This document shows, in pieces, positions 26,091 to 34,047 of a stretch of 36,367 bases of DNA; position 1 is the stretch's first letter; every line of letters begins with the position of its first letter. Origin of the DNA: Caldanaerobius fijiensis DSM 17918 (lineage in GTDB: Bacteria > Bacillota > Thermoanaerobacteria > Thermoanaerobacterales > Caldanaerobiaceae). The position numbers and the translations under genes were made by a program. The notes beneath the pieces are model-generated. The model made no database searches. It was not told where the DNA came from and worked only from the letters and a program-made list of their open reading frames with translations. The stretch is taken from contig NZ_FQVH01000027.1 in NCBI RefSeq assembly GCF_900129075.1, positions 1 through 36,367 of the forward strand. Reading direction: 5' to 3'.

Positions 26091-27107
26091 ATGGATAAAA
26101 AAGCAACTTTAGATGAGTGGCGAGAACTTTATAAAGTAGCTTCTGAAGTTAAAGAATTAAGGCCATGGGAGCATTTGTGGGATATGGATTTAATAACTAT
26201 ACTTCACCCTGCTATGAGTGAACCTGTTTATTGTAGTGTAATGGGAAAGAGCGGAGAGTGTTTTTGTATTGCAAGTTATTATGGCTTTGAAGCGTTTAAT
26301 AGGCTTATGGCAATGATTCAAAGAGATGATATTCCACCTGAGCAGGTAATAAGGTTTCAAGAGGATAATGTTATTATCTGTTTTTTTGGTGACAGGGAAG
26401 AATTGTTTAAGGAAGAACTACAGATTATCAAAGATTTGGGGTTAAAATTTAGAGGGAAAAATAACTGGATTTACTTTCGCTCATTTAAAAAAGGTTATTC
26501 ACCATATATTTTAGATGAAGATGAAGTATTAAAAGAAACAGAAATTTTGAAAAATTTATACATGGCTCTTCAGGCATATTTAGAAGGTAAAATTAAAGTG
26601 AACTTTGAAAAAGGCGTGACATTGCTTCGTAGATATGATGAGGAAACGAAGCAATGGCTTAATTGTGAAGCGCCGCTTTTCTCAGTACCTCCTGCCTATA
26701 AAAAAGTGTTTTTAAAAGACGAGGTGTCAATTTCTAGGCTTAATAAACAGCAAACTATAAATAGTATATTGGAATTAGATATAGCCTATGTGCAAGGGAG
26801 CATAAAAGATAAAAAATATGAAAGGCCACTATCTATTAGAATATGTGTTTTGGCTGATTCTAGGACGGGAATTGTGCTTGATCAAAAGTTACTTTCTCCA
26901 AAAGATGATGAGATATCTGAAATTTTGAGAATGATTATTGACTATATTTTACAAACTGGAAAACCCAAAAGGGTTTATGTAAGAGATGAATACATAAGGA
27001 GCATAATAGAAGATATATGCAATAATATCAATATAGAGTTGAAAATTAGGGGACGTTTAAATGCCATTGATAACTTTATAAAAATTTTAGAGCAGAGAGG
27101 ATTTTAA
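26091..27107 (+). CDS. Conserved protein of unknown function (DUF6930/DUF7309-like)
   Basis: A 338-residue soluble protein with its own promoter and an AAAGGA ribosome site. It is acidic and begins with a helical stretch (LDEWRELYKVASEVKELRPW). The middle has a cysteine-containing strand region (GECFCIASYYGFEAFNRLMA), and the C-terminal third (ERPLSIRICVLADSRTGIVL, KPKRVYVRDEYIRSIIEDI) resembles proteins annotated as DUF7309/DUF6930, which I recall only loosely. No catalytic motif stands out and there is no signal peptide or membrane span. It is monocistronic within the island. No function is proposed. Confidence 0.7.
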   Translation: MDKKATLDEWRELYKVASEVKELRPWEHLWDMDLITILHPAMSEPVYCSVMGKSGECFCIASYYGFEAFNRLMAMIQRDDIPPEQVIRFQEDNVIICFFGDREELFKEELQIIKDLGLKFRGKNNWIYFRSFKKGYSPYILDEDEVLKETEILKNLYMALQAYLEGKIKVNFEKGVTLLRRYDEETKQWLNCEAPLFSVPPAYKKVFLKDEVSISRLNKQQTINSILELDIAYVQGSIKDKKYERPLSIRICVLADSRTGIVLDQKLLSPKDDEISEILRMIIDYILQTGKPKRVYVRDEYIRSIIEDICNNINIELKIRGRLNAIDNFIKILEQRGF

Positions 27108-27161
27108 GAATTTTTAATCAAAAATAACTTAAAGTGAAAAGTAGATATATGAAATAAATAT

Positions 27162-27213
27162 AAAATAGAGAAGTCCATACCAGCTCACTTAAAATACGAT
27201 GAAAATATAAATA
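27162..27213 (+). pseudogene. Stray copy of a piece of the last cas gene
   Basis: About 50 bp here match 24413-24463, inside the Cas5-group RAMP gene, with few differences (shared core CACTTAAAATACGATGAAAA). No start or stop of its own is present. It is evidence of a local copying event. Confidence 0.8.
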
Positions 27214-27243
27214 TATTAAATATATAAATTAGAAACCAAAAAC

Positions 27244-27277
27244 AGCGAGAAGCTTATCGCCACGTTGGGTATAGAAG
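27244..27277 (+). pseudogene. Stray manC fragment
   Basis: About 34 bp match the 3' part of manC near 17382-17415 (AGCGAGAAGCTTATCGC versus AGTGAGAAGCTCATCGC, then TTGGGTATAGAAG). It is adjacent to the cas fragment, forming a mosaic directly before the next gene. Confidence 0.7.
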
Positions 27278-27290
27278 GGATTGCAGTATC

Positions 27291-27746
27291 ATGCAAAGAA
27301 AAAGAATGAATATTGAAGGTGAGATCCTTAAAAAGTTTGTGGAGATGGCACATAAATATGGTTATAATGTATTTAAAGGGCAAGGAAAAGACAACCGGAT
27401 AATTATTGATGGTAACACCTACTTTCAGTTTGGTGACCTAAGGGTTGATACTGAAACTTATCACATTGTGATTGAAGCAGAAAGTGCTGGTGGTGTTACG
27501 AACCTAGTTAAATATTGGTATTGTTTAGAAAAAAATCTAGATATTATAAAAAAGCCTATTGTCCTTTTTCATGTGTTTCATCAAAGTAGCGAAGCGGATT
27601 ACGGATCTCATTTATCTCTTTGGCGTTTCCTTCGGGATAAAATGCAAACAGCAGTTGGTGATAAAATAAAAGCTGCTTGTTATACTTATAAAAATTATGA
27701 GGATATAGAAGCGATAGTGAATGATTTTGAAAAATATTTAGTATAG
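27291..27746 (+). CDS. Small restriction-endonuclease-like protein
   Basis: A 151-residue protein, with a possible shorter start at the ATG 27306. The pattern FQFGDLRVDTETYHIVIEAES is compatible with a PD-(D/E)XK core: an acidic residue on one strand, then a buried strand ending in Glu-Ala-Glu in place of Glu-x-Lys. The following GGVTNLVKYWYCLE and IKKPIVLFHVFHQSS are typical of restriction-like folds of unknown substrate. It is followed by a strong terminator and stands alone before the SIR2 operon. Nuclease activity is not certain because the usual lysine is missing. Confidence 0.55.
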   Translation: MQRKRMNIEGEILKKFVEMAHKYGYNVFKGQGKDNRIIIDGNTYFQFGDLRVDTETYHIVIEAESAGGVTNLVKYWYCLEKNLDIIKKPIVLFHVFHQSSEADYGSHLSLWRFLRDKMQTAVGDKIKAACYTYKNYEDIEAIVNDFEKYLV

Positions 27747-27793
27747 CAACGGCTTAGTGTTGTTTACGATAGTTATAAAAGGTTTGTTTTAGC

Positions 27794-27821
27794 AAAAACA
27801 GGATGGTTCCTGTTTTTATTT
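27794..27821 (+). terminator. Rho-independent terminator
   Basis: A perfect 10-bp stem, AAAAACAGGA (27794-27803) with TCCTGTTTTT (27808-27817), has a TGGT loop and is followed by ATTTT. It separates the small nuclease-like gene from the SIR2 operon; the tandem Spo0A-like motif begins right after it. Confidence 0.8.
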
Positions 27822-27838
27822 TGTCGAGATATGTCGAA
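27822..27838 (+). promoter_or_regulatory. Tandem Spo0A-box-like motif upstream of the SIR2/SMC operon
   Basis: TGTCGAG (27822-27828), spacer ATA and TGTCGAA (27832-27838), followed by ATATTTTT, have the same layout and extended flanks as the motif before cmr1. It lies 95 bp before the SIR2 gene and just after a terminator, where a promoter operator would be expected. Confidence 0.5.
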
Positions 27839-27932
27839 ATATTTTTAATGTTTGTGTTGTTATTTACAGGATTAAGTCATAGAGTGTCACCATTGGGCTA
27901 AATAAGTAAAACGTACAATTTAATAGTGGTTA

Positions 27933-29906
27933 ATGAGAAGTTTGGACAAAATGGCAGGGAGGAGGTATTCGGGATATATAGTCCCGATGTGTGATAAGAT
28001 GGTCGCGAAAAGAGAACCCAAAACTACATTTGACCGATTGCTCACAAGATTGCTCGAGGGAATGGTTGTGCCGTTTATCGGTGCGGGTGTTTCTTACGAA
28101 GCTAAACATCGTGGAGGAATCACTGACCTCACGATAACGAGTAAAATGCAAAATCGCGTTTTTGAAGCTTTGAAGGAAAAATGTGCAAGTCAAAAATGTT
28201 GTAAATCATGTGTAGTTAAAAAAGAAGTGTGTAATGGGGGGAGTAGGGATAAACCCAATATATCCTTTGATAAGGTCTGTGAGCTTTGGGAGTGGTCCTG
28301 CTCAGAAAATCATCAGATCGAGACATGTAGGAGATTTGAACTAATCTACGACATTTTAAAGATCCCTGAATTTGCAAATGTAGAGCCTACCGATGCTCAC
28401 TATTACATTGCATTTCTTGCAAGGGAGGGACTTATAGACGAAGTAATTACCACCAATTATGATACGTGTATGGAACAAGCTTATTGTAATACTTTTGGAT
28501 TGAAATATCCCTTGATGGGAGATGATTCTCCGGCTTTGGTGATAGATACACTCTCAGAATATCGTGACAAGGCAGGAAGACAATTTACAAGCGGGCCAAA
28601 ACCACGGCGGTGTCTTAAGGTTTATAAAATAAACGGATGTGCCGGAAAGCTGCCTCCAAAGCAAGATCATGTTCAGAATGGACAATGTAAATGTAAAAGT
28701 ATTCTTTTGACCGAAAGAGATCTGCAGCACTGGCGACATCGCAGTTGGGCAAGGGATCTTTTCCGCGATCGAATGCGTTCGCGCACCCTTCTTTTCTCCG
28801 GTTTTGGCAGTGATGAACCGCAGGTACGCTTTACAGTTATGCAGGTCTGTGAGGAGTTTGCTTTGCAAGAGAAGGATAGTACCCAGTCCGGTACAAATAG
28901 TAATGACGAAATTTGGACCAAGCCGAATGCACCTTTTATAGCTGCTTATGGAAATGAGCTTACCTTAAGTCAAACACAAATATTGCACGCCTTTGCTCAC
29001 TACTCTAATGCATCGATCAGCCCGAAAGACCTCAATGCAAATTCTTTTCTTGGTTCAGATATTGAGTTTTTTGATTCAAAGGATAGTTCAGGTACACAGG
29101 TACTGGAAGCCGATATATTCTGGAAGCGCGTTTTCCAGGCAGCTTTTTGGCGGCTTTTGAGGGAAGAATGCAGGCGCGATGGTGCTGCCGCGTCCTTTCT
29201 CTCGTTGTCATTACCTTGTGCTAGCGCACTTATGGTCGAAGTTCTCGATTGGTTAGCTCCTGAAAATAACTCGGGGTTCAATTTCGGACGTTTTCCAGAA
29301 ATGCTTGACTTAAAAGAAGGTGAAAGAAGAGTTATTCCTCTGATGAGATGGGTAGAACGGGTACGTGGAATTCAACCTGAGGTAAAGGAAGGCTTGTACA
29401 GCAATCTTATTGAAAATTCAGTGTTAATAATGATTGTGTTAATGTTAATCTATTTATTATTATTAAATGATTCATATGAACCTAATAATGATATTACCTG
29501 GCAGCTACTGAATAACATGATCGGCGATAAAGATGGCCCCTTGGGTCTATATATTGATACATCCCATATATTTAGTGGTGCAAATATTAGGCTCTACATT
29601 ATCCATAGAGATGTAGCAAGCTACTTACCTCAAAAAATATTGTGGAGTGAAGACAAGAAAATTAGTACAGCTATACAGATAGTGGTCGGTAATTGGCAGG
29701 CAAGTACTCGCAGAATATGGTTGGTTAATAAGAAGAATGATGATATAAAGGTAGTTACGGTTCGCCAGATCTCATTTTTACAGTTGTTAGGACATGCCCA
29801 TAATGTTCGAGAGGCCAAGAAGACATTTCACGATAATCTTAGAAGAACTTTTATATTGACCGACGAGGGACGTCGCCGTGTGCGTCTCAGGACGGAACCA
29901 TTATAG
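27933..29906 (+). CDS. SIR2-domain NADase-like effector of a Lamassu-like operon
   Basis: The 657-residue protein has a defence-type SIR2 fold. VVPFIGAGVSYE (Gly50-Ser54) is the NAD-binding loop, DEVITTNYDTCMEQA (about 168-182) carries the conserved Asn and Asp, KINGCAGK (about 232) stands where sirtuins have the catalytic His, and LLFSGFGSDEPQV (about 286) closes the site. Many defence SIR2 proteins deplete NAD+ on phage infection. The second half is unknown, with one hydrophobic stretch (SVLIMIVLMLIYLLLL, about 495-511) encoded by unusually AT-rich DNA. The gene is otherwise richer in GC than its surroundings. It is followed by a small gene and an SMC-like ATPase, the LmuA-LmuC-LmuB order of Lamassu. 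Confidence 0.75.
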   Translation: MRSLDKMAGRRYSGYIVPMCDKMVAKREPKTTFDRLLTRLLEGMVVPFIGAGVSYEAKHRGGITDLTITSKMQNRVFEALKEKCASQKCCKSCVVKKEVCNGGSRDKPNISFDKVCELWEWSCSENHQIETCRRFELIYDILKIPEFANVEPTDAHYYIAFLAREGLIDEVITTNYDTCMEQAYCNTFGLKYPLMGDDSPALVIDTLSEYRDKAGRQFTSGPKPRRCLKVYKINGCAGKLPPKQDHVQNGQCKCKSILLTERDLQHWRHRSWARDLFRDRMRSRTLLFSGFGSDEPQVRFTVMQVCEEFALQEKDSTQSGTNSNDEIWTKPNAPFIAAYGNELTLSQTQILHAFAHYSNASISPKDLNANSFLGSDIEFFDSKDSSGTQVLEADIFWKRVFQAAFWRLLREECRRDGAAASFLSLSLPCASALMVEVLDWLAPENNSGFNFGRFPEMLDLKEGERRVIPLMRWVERVRGIQPEVKEGLYSNLIENSVLIMIVLMLIYLLLLNDSYEPNNDITWQLLNNMIGDKDGPLGLYIDTSHIFSGANIRLYIIHRDVASYLPQKILWSEDKKISTAIQIVVGNWQASTRRIWLVNKKNDDIKVVTVRQISFLQLLGHAHNVREAKKTFHDNLRRTFILTDEGRRRVRLRTEPL

Positions 29907-29927
29907 TTTAATGAGGTGAGGAACTTG

Positions 29928-30578
29928 GTGGATAAATCTTCTAAATTAAATGAATGGAAGCTCGATTTAGATATAGAATCGCTAATGGACTATACAGGTT
30001 GCAAGGATCTCGGTCTTGTCGTAAAGGGTATTTATATATCAGAGGTAGCTCTGGCTGTCTACCTTTCTTGGGAACGTAGAGTTTCTGAAACTAACAGAAC
30101 CCAAGAGTGTCTTGGTCGACTTCTACGTTTTTTATCCAGTTATGCAGAAGAGTTGGAGCTGGTAGTTCCGGTATTGTGTTTGATTCATGTTCTAGAAGGA
30201 GTCGATGCTGAAATCAAAAATAAGCTGAATCAGTGGGCTGCCGATCAGGATTGGCATCGAGGAGACTTTTCCATTGTTGTTTTAAGCGAAGATAAGGATG
30301 AAAATAAAGATGTCGAGGATATTATTCGGAAGATATTAGGAACAGCCTCTACAGCCTGGCCACAGATAGAACTGAAACCTCGAGATATTAAAGCTATCAT
30401 TAATAGTTTTCAAAGCGAGATGCGGTCTAGGCGAACTTCGGAGGAACACGCAAGCCTACTGGCCGCTATAGCCCAATCTTTGGATGAAGGAACCGATAAG
30501 CCTATTCAAAATTGGTTAAATGAGAGGATGGAAGACATATATAAGCTCATGGAGGGGAGAAAGGGCAGTGAACGATAA
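29928..30578 (+). CDS. Small middle protein of the SIR2/SMC operon (LmuC-like position)
   Basis: A soluble, mostly helical protein of about 216 residues, with no motif I can assign. The GTG at 29928 (VDKSSKLNEWKLDLDIESL) has AGGTGAGG 6 nt upstream; an in-frame GTG at 29916 is an alternative. The middle (GIYISEVALAVYLSWERR, LCLIHVLEGVDAEIKNKL) and the C-terminus are helical and charged. It lies 21 nt after the SIR2 gene and overlaps the ATPase by 11 nt. The name LmuC is suggested only by position and size. Confidence 0.65.
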   Translation: MDKSSKLNEWKLDLDIESLMDYTGCKDLGLVVKGIYISEVALAVYLSWERRVSETNRTQECLGRLLRFLSSYAEELELVVPVLCLIHVLEGVDAEIKNKLNQWAADQDWHRGDFSIVVLSEDKDENKDVEDIIRKILGTASTAWPQIELKPRDIKAIINSFQSEMRSRRTSEEHASLLAAIAQSLDEGTDKPIQNWLNERMEDIYKLMEGRKGSER

Positions 30579-32816
30579 ACATGTATCGCGTATAAAGTCG
30601 ATAAAACTTTGCAGGTTTAGGGGGTTTGTAAATGATACTCCGATTGAATTAAATACCGACGCTGATATTGTGTTGCTGAGGGGCCCCAATGGTTTCGGCA
30701 AAACGAGTTTTGTCGATGCGCTTTGCCTTTTATTGAATCGTCATTATTATTCAGAAAGGTTACCATTATCTTCGTGCAATGGGGAAAATCATGGTGAAAC
30801 TTATATTGAGGCAGTTGTTAAATATGCTGAAAACCAAAGCGATACTGTGAAGGTGACTGTCATGGAAAATTCGAAAAAACAACCTGAGATTGTACCTTTG
30901 GAAAGCTCATGGATCGGCGGTATTTCAAAGGAATTGGCTGCGCGTTGCAGTTTTTTTTACCAGGACCTCTTGAGCAAACTTTTTGAAGAGGAGGATGCTC
31001 AGGTTGGACTTTTAGAATTTCTCAGCCCAAAACCTGAAAATGTACAGAAAGCCCAGGATGCGGTGAGACAAGCGCTGAAACAATGGAAGGCTGATTCTGA
31101 CAATATATTGAAAAGTTTTGCTCAAAAGGATTTTCTCGGCGAAGGTGATATCAGTGAAAAGAGAAAAAAGGCGGTGATTGCTTTCAGAGACGCATGGAAT
31201 GAAATGGTAAAAGTAGCACGGACGGAAATGCAGATTACACTTCCTGAAAGGGATAGGAATTGGTTATTTTTGATAAATTCAGAGAATCTGCGAGCAGGAT
31301 GGCAGAGTGAGTTGAGAAGTTTGGGTGCGGAATGTTTGGATTTGCTTATGCCTAATGGAATGCAGCTTGGTACAGATGAAAAGCCTTCTGTAGTCTTACA
31401 TTTTATAGAAGAAGCTATGTCTCAATTACGGTATAAAGTAATAAATCAAATGGCTGGAACTAGAGAAAAGCTCAAGTTGCTTCTAGATGATATACCTAAC
31501 GATGCTCAGGTGTTTCCACCTAGTAATTGGCCTGAAAAGGAAAAGGAAATAAGCAGGTTATCGAAGGAAGTCCGTAAGCTGGAGATGCAAAATTAACATT
31601 GTTTGAAAAACTGGAGCGGCACTTTGATAACCCAAAAGGACCGAATCTGGTGGAAGTTTTGACGGCTCTGCGAGATCAAGGTAAAATGTGGCTTGAAGTG
31701 CCTGAAGTTAGTTCGGATATTAGCCCGCCTTTATCTATTATCGAATGGCTCCGAAAGATTGGGATAGATGATCTTGACAGGCTAGTTGATCGGCTTGAGG
31801 AATGGCAGTCGCGTATCGGTCAAAAGCGCTTTGAACTTCAACAAAGGGTTTTTGACAAGCAGAAGGAAATGCAAAATCAGAGTATGCTTTTAGAGAAATC
31901 AAAAAAAATCTTTTATTTGTTAGAGCAAACCGGATTAAATTCCGAATTAAAGGACTTTAAAAATAGCGATACACCTATACCTTCTTCTATCTTAAAAGAA
32001 AGAATGTCATCTTTTACAGCTCAACCGAGCCAACTTCATTCCGCGATAGATCGCGTTCAAGAAGCAATATCGCAATGGATCCAGGTAGAGGAACTCGACG
32101 AAAGACGAATATCTGCTTTACAGCAAAAAGAAAGTTATATCAGGGTAAAGGAGTATATAGACATAGTTTCAGAAGCATTGAAGAAAGAAACAGGAAAAAA
32201 TTCGGTGTTAAACGCGGCACTTCTTCCGCCGAAGAATGTTCTTAAGGAACTAGAAAAAAATATAAACGAGATTTTGGAACGTTTTCGTATTGTAGAAGGT
32301 ATCTGCCCTGTTTGCTTGGAAATTAAACGAAGCAAAGGCGCAAAATCTGGTGATACGTTGCAGGTTTATGCGGCAGATGGTCGACCACTCAAGGCCTTTT
32401 CAACTGGTCAAAAAGCTCAGTTAGGCCTTGCTCTACTACTTGGTCTTAACTATTCTCTTAATAGATACATCGGACATAACATTATAGCCTTAGATGACGT
32501 AACTACTGTCTTCGATATGGCTCAGCTGCCGCGAACTGCTGCACTAATCAGACAGATTGCTTATGCACCCGGAGAAATTTCTGCCAGACGTCAGGTTTTT
32601 ATTGTGAGCCACCACGAGGATCTGACAAACCGTCTCCTTGACTTTCTTATTCCTCCGGAAGGTAGGGAACTGCGAATTTTGAATTTCGTTGACTGGAGTC
32701 AGTCTGATGGGCCGAAAATTGAGCAGAGAAAAGCTGTTCCCGGGCTTGAAGTGTCCAAAGATAGCAGAAAAAAATTGGCACATGTACTTGATACTATATG
32801 TAAGAGGAATTATTAA
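30568..32816 (+). pseudogene. SMC/RecF-like ATPase (LmuB-like), frameshifted
   Basis: The GTG start at 30568 overlaps the previous gene. The first frame (to 31596) has SIKLCRFRGFVNDTPIEL and the Walker A RGPNGFGKTS (residues 38-47), then coiled-coil. A one-base loss near 31584-31587 ends it; the other frame (DAKLTLFEKLERHF, with a TTG at 31599) continues to 32816. The second part holds the ABC signature FSTGQKAQLGLALLLGL, Walker B HNIIALDDVTTVFDM, the H-loop FIVSHHEDL and a CPVC pair about 30 residues before the signature. The repaired length is about 749 residues, short for an SMC. A real frameshift would disable the system; an assembly error would leave it whole. Confidence 0.82.
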
Positions 32817-32884
32817 GGAAAGATAGAATAACTTCTTTATTGTCCGTTAAAATCCCTAAGTTTCTGCTGTGTTGATATGAAACG

Positions 32885-32960
32885 TTATACGTCAATGGTA
32901 TGAGCACTCGGGATATTCAAGAAACATTTTGCAGAGGATATATGGCTTTGAGGCTTTCAT
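32885..32960 (+). pseudogene. IS256-family transposase remnant
   Basis: The frame reads LYVNGMSTRDIQET and, after a one-base slip, LQRIYGFEA, matching the conserved GMSTRDI...IYG block of mutator-type transposases. Only about 25 codons survive. It lies in the 459-bp gap after the ATPase, immediately before a manC fragment. Confidence 0.7.
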
Positions 32961-32965
32961 ACAAC

Positions 32966-33121
32966 GAATACTGAAAGCTTGAGAACATAGCGATAGAGTA
33001 TGGCGTGATGGAGAGGCTCAAAATGTCTACGCGGTGCCTGGTGATTTTGTTGGGATAGAAGATGTCGTAATCATGGATACAGTTAAAGGAACTTAAAAAG
33101 AGAAAAGCGGAATATTTGTGA
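32966..33121 (+). pseudogene. Degenerate manC 3' fragment
   Basis: This about 155-bp piece matches scattered parts of the end of manC. It reads AAAGCTTGAGAACATAGCG against AAAGCTTGAGAGCATATCC, GAGTATGGCGTGATGGAG, GGTGATTTTG, ATAGAAGATGTCGTAATC, and finally GAACTTAAAAAGAG to the stop. Several internal deletions join these parts. It is more diverged than the copy at 27244. Together with the IS256 remnant it explains most of this gap. Confidence 0.75.
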
Positions 33122-33275
33122 AGGGAGAAAAAATTAATTAGGAACACTTCCCTTTCATAATTTTATAAGTATGTAATTACAATATATGGAAATAATTTTT
33201 ATAAAGTGTTATGGACTTGGAAGAGGAAGTATGATAAAGGAACAAATGGGTTTTGTTATAAAAGAAGGTGGAAAC

Positions 33276-33785
33276 ATGTTTGATAAAGGATTTGGTAGTG
33301 ACATTAGGTTTACTTTTGATGTTGGCTTTGATAAAAGTTTGAAGTCAACTCTTCGTAGTTTTTTGTTGGAATATGAACAACGTGGTATTGTTGATGATAT
33401 TAAAGAGTTTTTTAATTGGCTATTGGATAATTTAAAGAATGATATAAAAACGATAAAGGAAAACAATTATGAATGCTTGTATGATGAATATCACCGAGTA
33501 GAGAAATTATTGAAAAATAAGAGTGACTATATAAGTAACTATGATTATTTAAATTTGCTGAACTATGATTCACTGCAAAGATTAAAGAAAATACTTTTAA
33601 GCTATAAAGAGGGATATGCAGTTTTTCAAAATTATAGAAAGGATATTAATTTTTATAACGACTTGTTAGCTTGGTATGAAGATATACCTGAAGATTTAAT
33701 TATGTTTATAAAAAATTTATATGAAAAGCAATTTGAGGATTATTTAAATGCTTATATACTAAAAGATACAGTGGAAATGCAGTGA
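33276..33785 (+). CDS. Unknown protein, helical
   Basis: The best start is the ATG at 33276, which has AAGGTGG just upstream; the frame also has ATGs at 33231 and 33186. The product is about 169 residues, beginning MFDKGFGSDIRFTFDVGF, and is then helical and acidic with many Tyr, Asn and Asp residues (YECLYDEYHRVEKLLKNK, YDYLNLLNYDSLQRLKKI). There is no membrane span, signal peptide or motif I recognise. It is followed closely by a small frame and the NERD gene, so the three may form an operon. Confidence 0.55.
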   Translation: MFDKGFGSDIRFTFDVGFDKSLKSTLRSFLLEYEQRGIVDDIKEFFNWLLDNLKNDIKTIKENNYECLYDEYHRVEKLLKNKSDYISNYDYLNLLNYDSLQRLKKILLSYKEGYAVFQNYRKDINFYNDLLAWYEDIPEDLIMFIKNLYEKQFEDYLNAYILKDTVEMQ

Positions 33786-33837
33786 TGAGTGTAATTTTGC
33801 TGCATAAAAGGGGTGTTGAGATGGAAGATAAGTACAA

Positions 33838-34035
33838 ATGGAAGAAGATCTGGATGGAAATATAATATATCAGATCTCCCAAAACATGAGTTTTTCTGCT
33901 TTTTTCTTAAGGGATACAATAAGAATTTTAATAAATAAATTTAGTTTGAATACAGAATCTGTCGTTAGCTATTTACTTGCATCTCCTATTCTTGAGAAGG
34001 TAAGAAAAGACTTTCTTGTTAAAGGAAAAATGTAA
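33838..34035 (+). CDS. Small unknown protein upstream of the NERD gene
   Basis: A 65-residue frame from an ATG at 33838 (MEEDLDGNIIYQISQNMSF) to a TAA 12 nt before the NERD gene. The ATG itself lacks a ribosome site, but an ATG at 33821 in another frame has AGGGG at the correct distance and reads MEDKYKWKK. A small shift between 33821 and 33838 may have split an 70-residue gene. The rest is helical (LRDTIRILINKFSLNTESVV). No family is recognised. Confidence 0.45.
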   Translation: MEEDLDGNIIYQISQNMSFSAFFLRDTIRILINKFSLNTESVVSYLLASPILEKVRKDFLVKGKM

Positions 34036-34047
34036 GGAGGAAGAAAA

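Noticed and set aside
13041-27838. Motif copies considered as IS ends or target-site repeats
   Set aside because: They are not paired as inverted ends around any element, and each stands at a similar distance before an operon; a dispersed repeat cannot be fully excluded.
27933-27964. A later start for the SIR2 protein, because GGGAGGAGG lies inside its first codons
   Set aside because: The next in-frame ATG (27987) is over 20 nt from it, too far for a ribosome site, so the ATG at 27933 was kept.
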